DNA of 42,004 nt, from assembly GCF_001653715.1 (NCBI RefSeq), contig NZ_LWHQ01000063.1:4432-46435 (forward strand), given 5' to 3'. The stretch is from Methylobacterium platani. GTDB lineage: Bacteria > Pseudomonadota > Alphaproteobacteria > Rhizobiales > Beijerinckiaceae. Positions 42,002-42,004 of this stretch are shown in pieces; within the stretch, counting starts at the first letter, position 1; the number at the start of each line of letters is the position of its first letter. A program made the position numbers and the translations under genes. The notes under the pieces were generated by a model that did not search any database, had not been told where the DNA came from, and saw only the letters and a program-made list of their open reading frames with translations.

Positions 42002-42004
42002 GCC

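Larger units (their letters stand above)
27299..42004. mobile_element. Prophage or phage-derived element next to tRNA-Glu (right end outside window)
   Basis: Phage hallmark genes occur in order on the minus strand: replication ATPase, possible small terminase, large terminase, prohead protease, hub-like protein and tape measure with lysozyme domain. Composition is lower and more varied than in the host part, with AT-rich islands at about 29850-31780 and 39960-40740. The left border is set at the end of tRNA-Glu by context only; no second copy of the tRNA 3' end was found in the window, so the right attachment site, and probably the integrase, lie beyond 42004. Portal, capsid, tail tube/sheath, fibre and lysis genes are not recognisable here. 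Confidence 0.8.

Noticed and set aside
27299..42004. An integrase or excisionase gene next to the tRNA
   Set aside because: No tyrosine or serine recombinase motifs were found on either strand near the tRNA or elsewhere in the window; it may lie beyond 42004.

Overview
The window looks like the chromosome of a very GC-rich alphaproteobacterium, most likely Rhizobiales and possibly Methylobacterium. The reasons are base composition (46 of 60 bases are G or C at 19201-19260), the divergent mutM / ubiE-ubiB block, a PhnF-controlled C-P lyase operon, and Fpg/UbiB sequence features. The genus is an inference. No rRNA, CRISPR array or insertion sequence was seen.

Host part (1-27298). The left edge is the end of a channel-like membrane protein, followed by a long imperfect palindrome that runs into a T-tract. 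A leftward operon encodes a nitrate/sulfonate/taurine-type ABC importer (599-3166). A YnfA membrane protein and a short-chain dehydrogenase follow. A rightward operon (5414-10826) encodes a complete branched-chain-type ABC importer (binding protein, two permeases, two ATPases) plus a FabG-like dehydrogenase. Next come a remnant of prolyl aminopeptidase, mutM, and divergently ubiE-ubiB (ubiquinone synthesis). An orphan binding protein and a small Cys-rich secreted protein follow. The phosphonate block is phnF, divergent across a perfect 20-bp palindrome from phnGHIJ-GNAT-phnKLMN, almost all translationally coupled. No phosphonate transporter lies next to it. A CYTH-CHAD protein, rlmB and tRNA-Glu(TTC) close this part. 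Three copies of a roughly 210-270 bp palindromic repeat are scattered here. One lies inside the 3' end of the GNAT gene and is read through in frame to the phnK start.

Mobile part (27299-42004, right end outside). Just after the tRNA-Glu, composition and gene style change to a prophage whose structural and replication genes all point left, towards the tRNA. Read in the direction of transcription it has a RepA/DnaB-like ATPase, a Trypco2-like small protein, a possible small terminase, the large terminase, a DUF2213-type prohead protease, a coiled-coil protein, small proteins, a baseplate-hub-like protein and a tape measure with a tail-lysozyme domain. Recognisable portal, major capsid, tail tube/sheath, fibre, lysis and integrase genes are absent from the window. 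The element is therefore a decayed prophage, a satellite-like relative, or an element with further genes to the right.

Three cargo pieces interrupt the phage genes and have their own character. (1) An AT-rich pair at 30160-31776 (30% GC at 31081-31140) joins a protein with a PUA/EVE/Mrr-N-like N-terminus and a membrane segment to a small membrane-anchored helical protein; this is the best candidate for an undescribed accessory or defence system. (2) A tightly coupled rightward operon at 29588-30101 encodes a ribbon-helix-helix regulator, a 29-residue mini-ORF and an 81-residue protein, behind two copies of an 11-bp site spaced 32 bp apart. (3) An AT-rich rightward gene at 39735-40742 encodes a secreted protein, next to a G-quadruplex-prone and palindromic stretch that could be a replication origin. 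At the tRNA end lies a leftward set encoding a 480-residue protein built from three diverged helical modules, with small partners.
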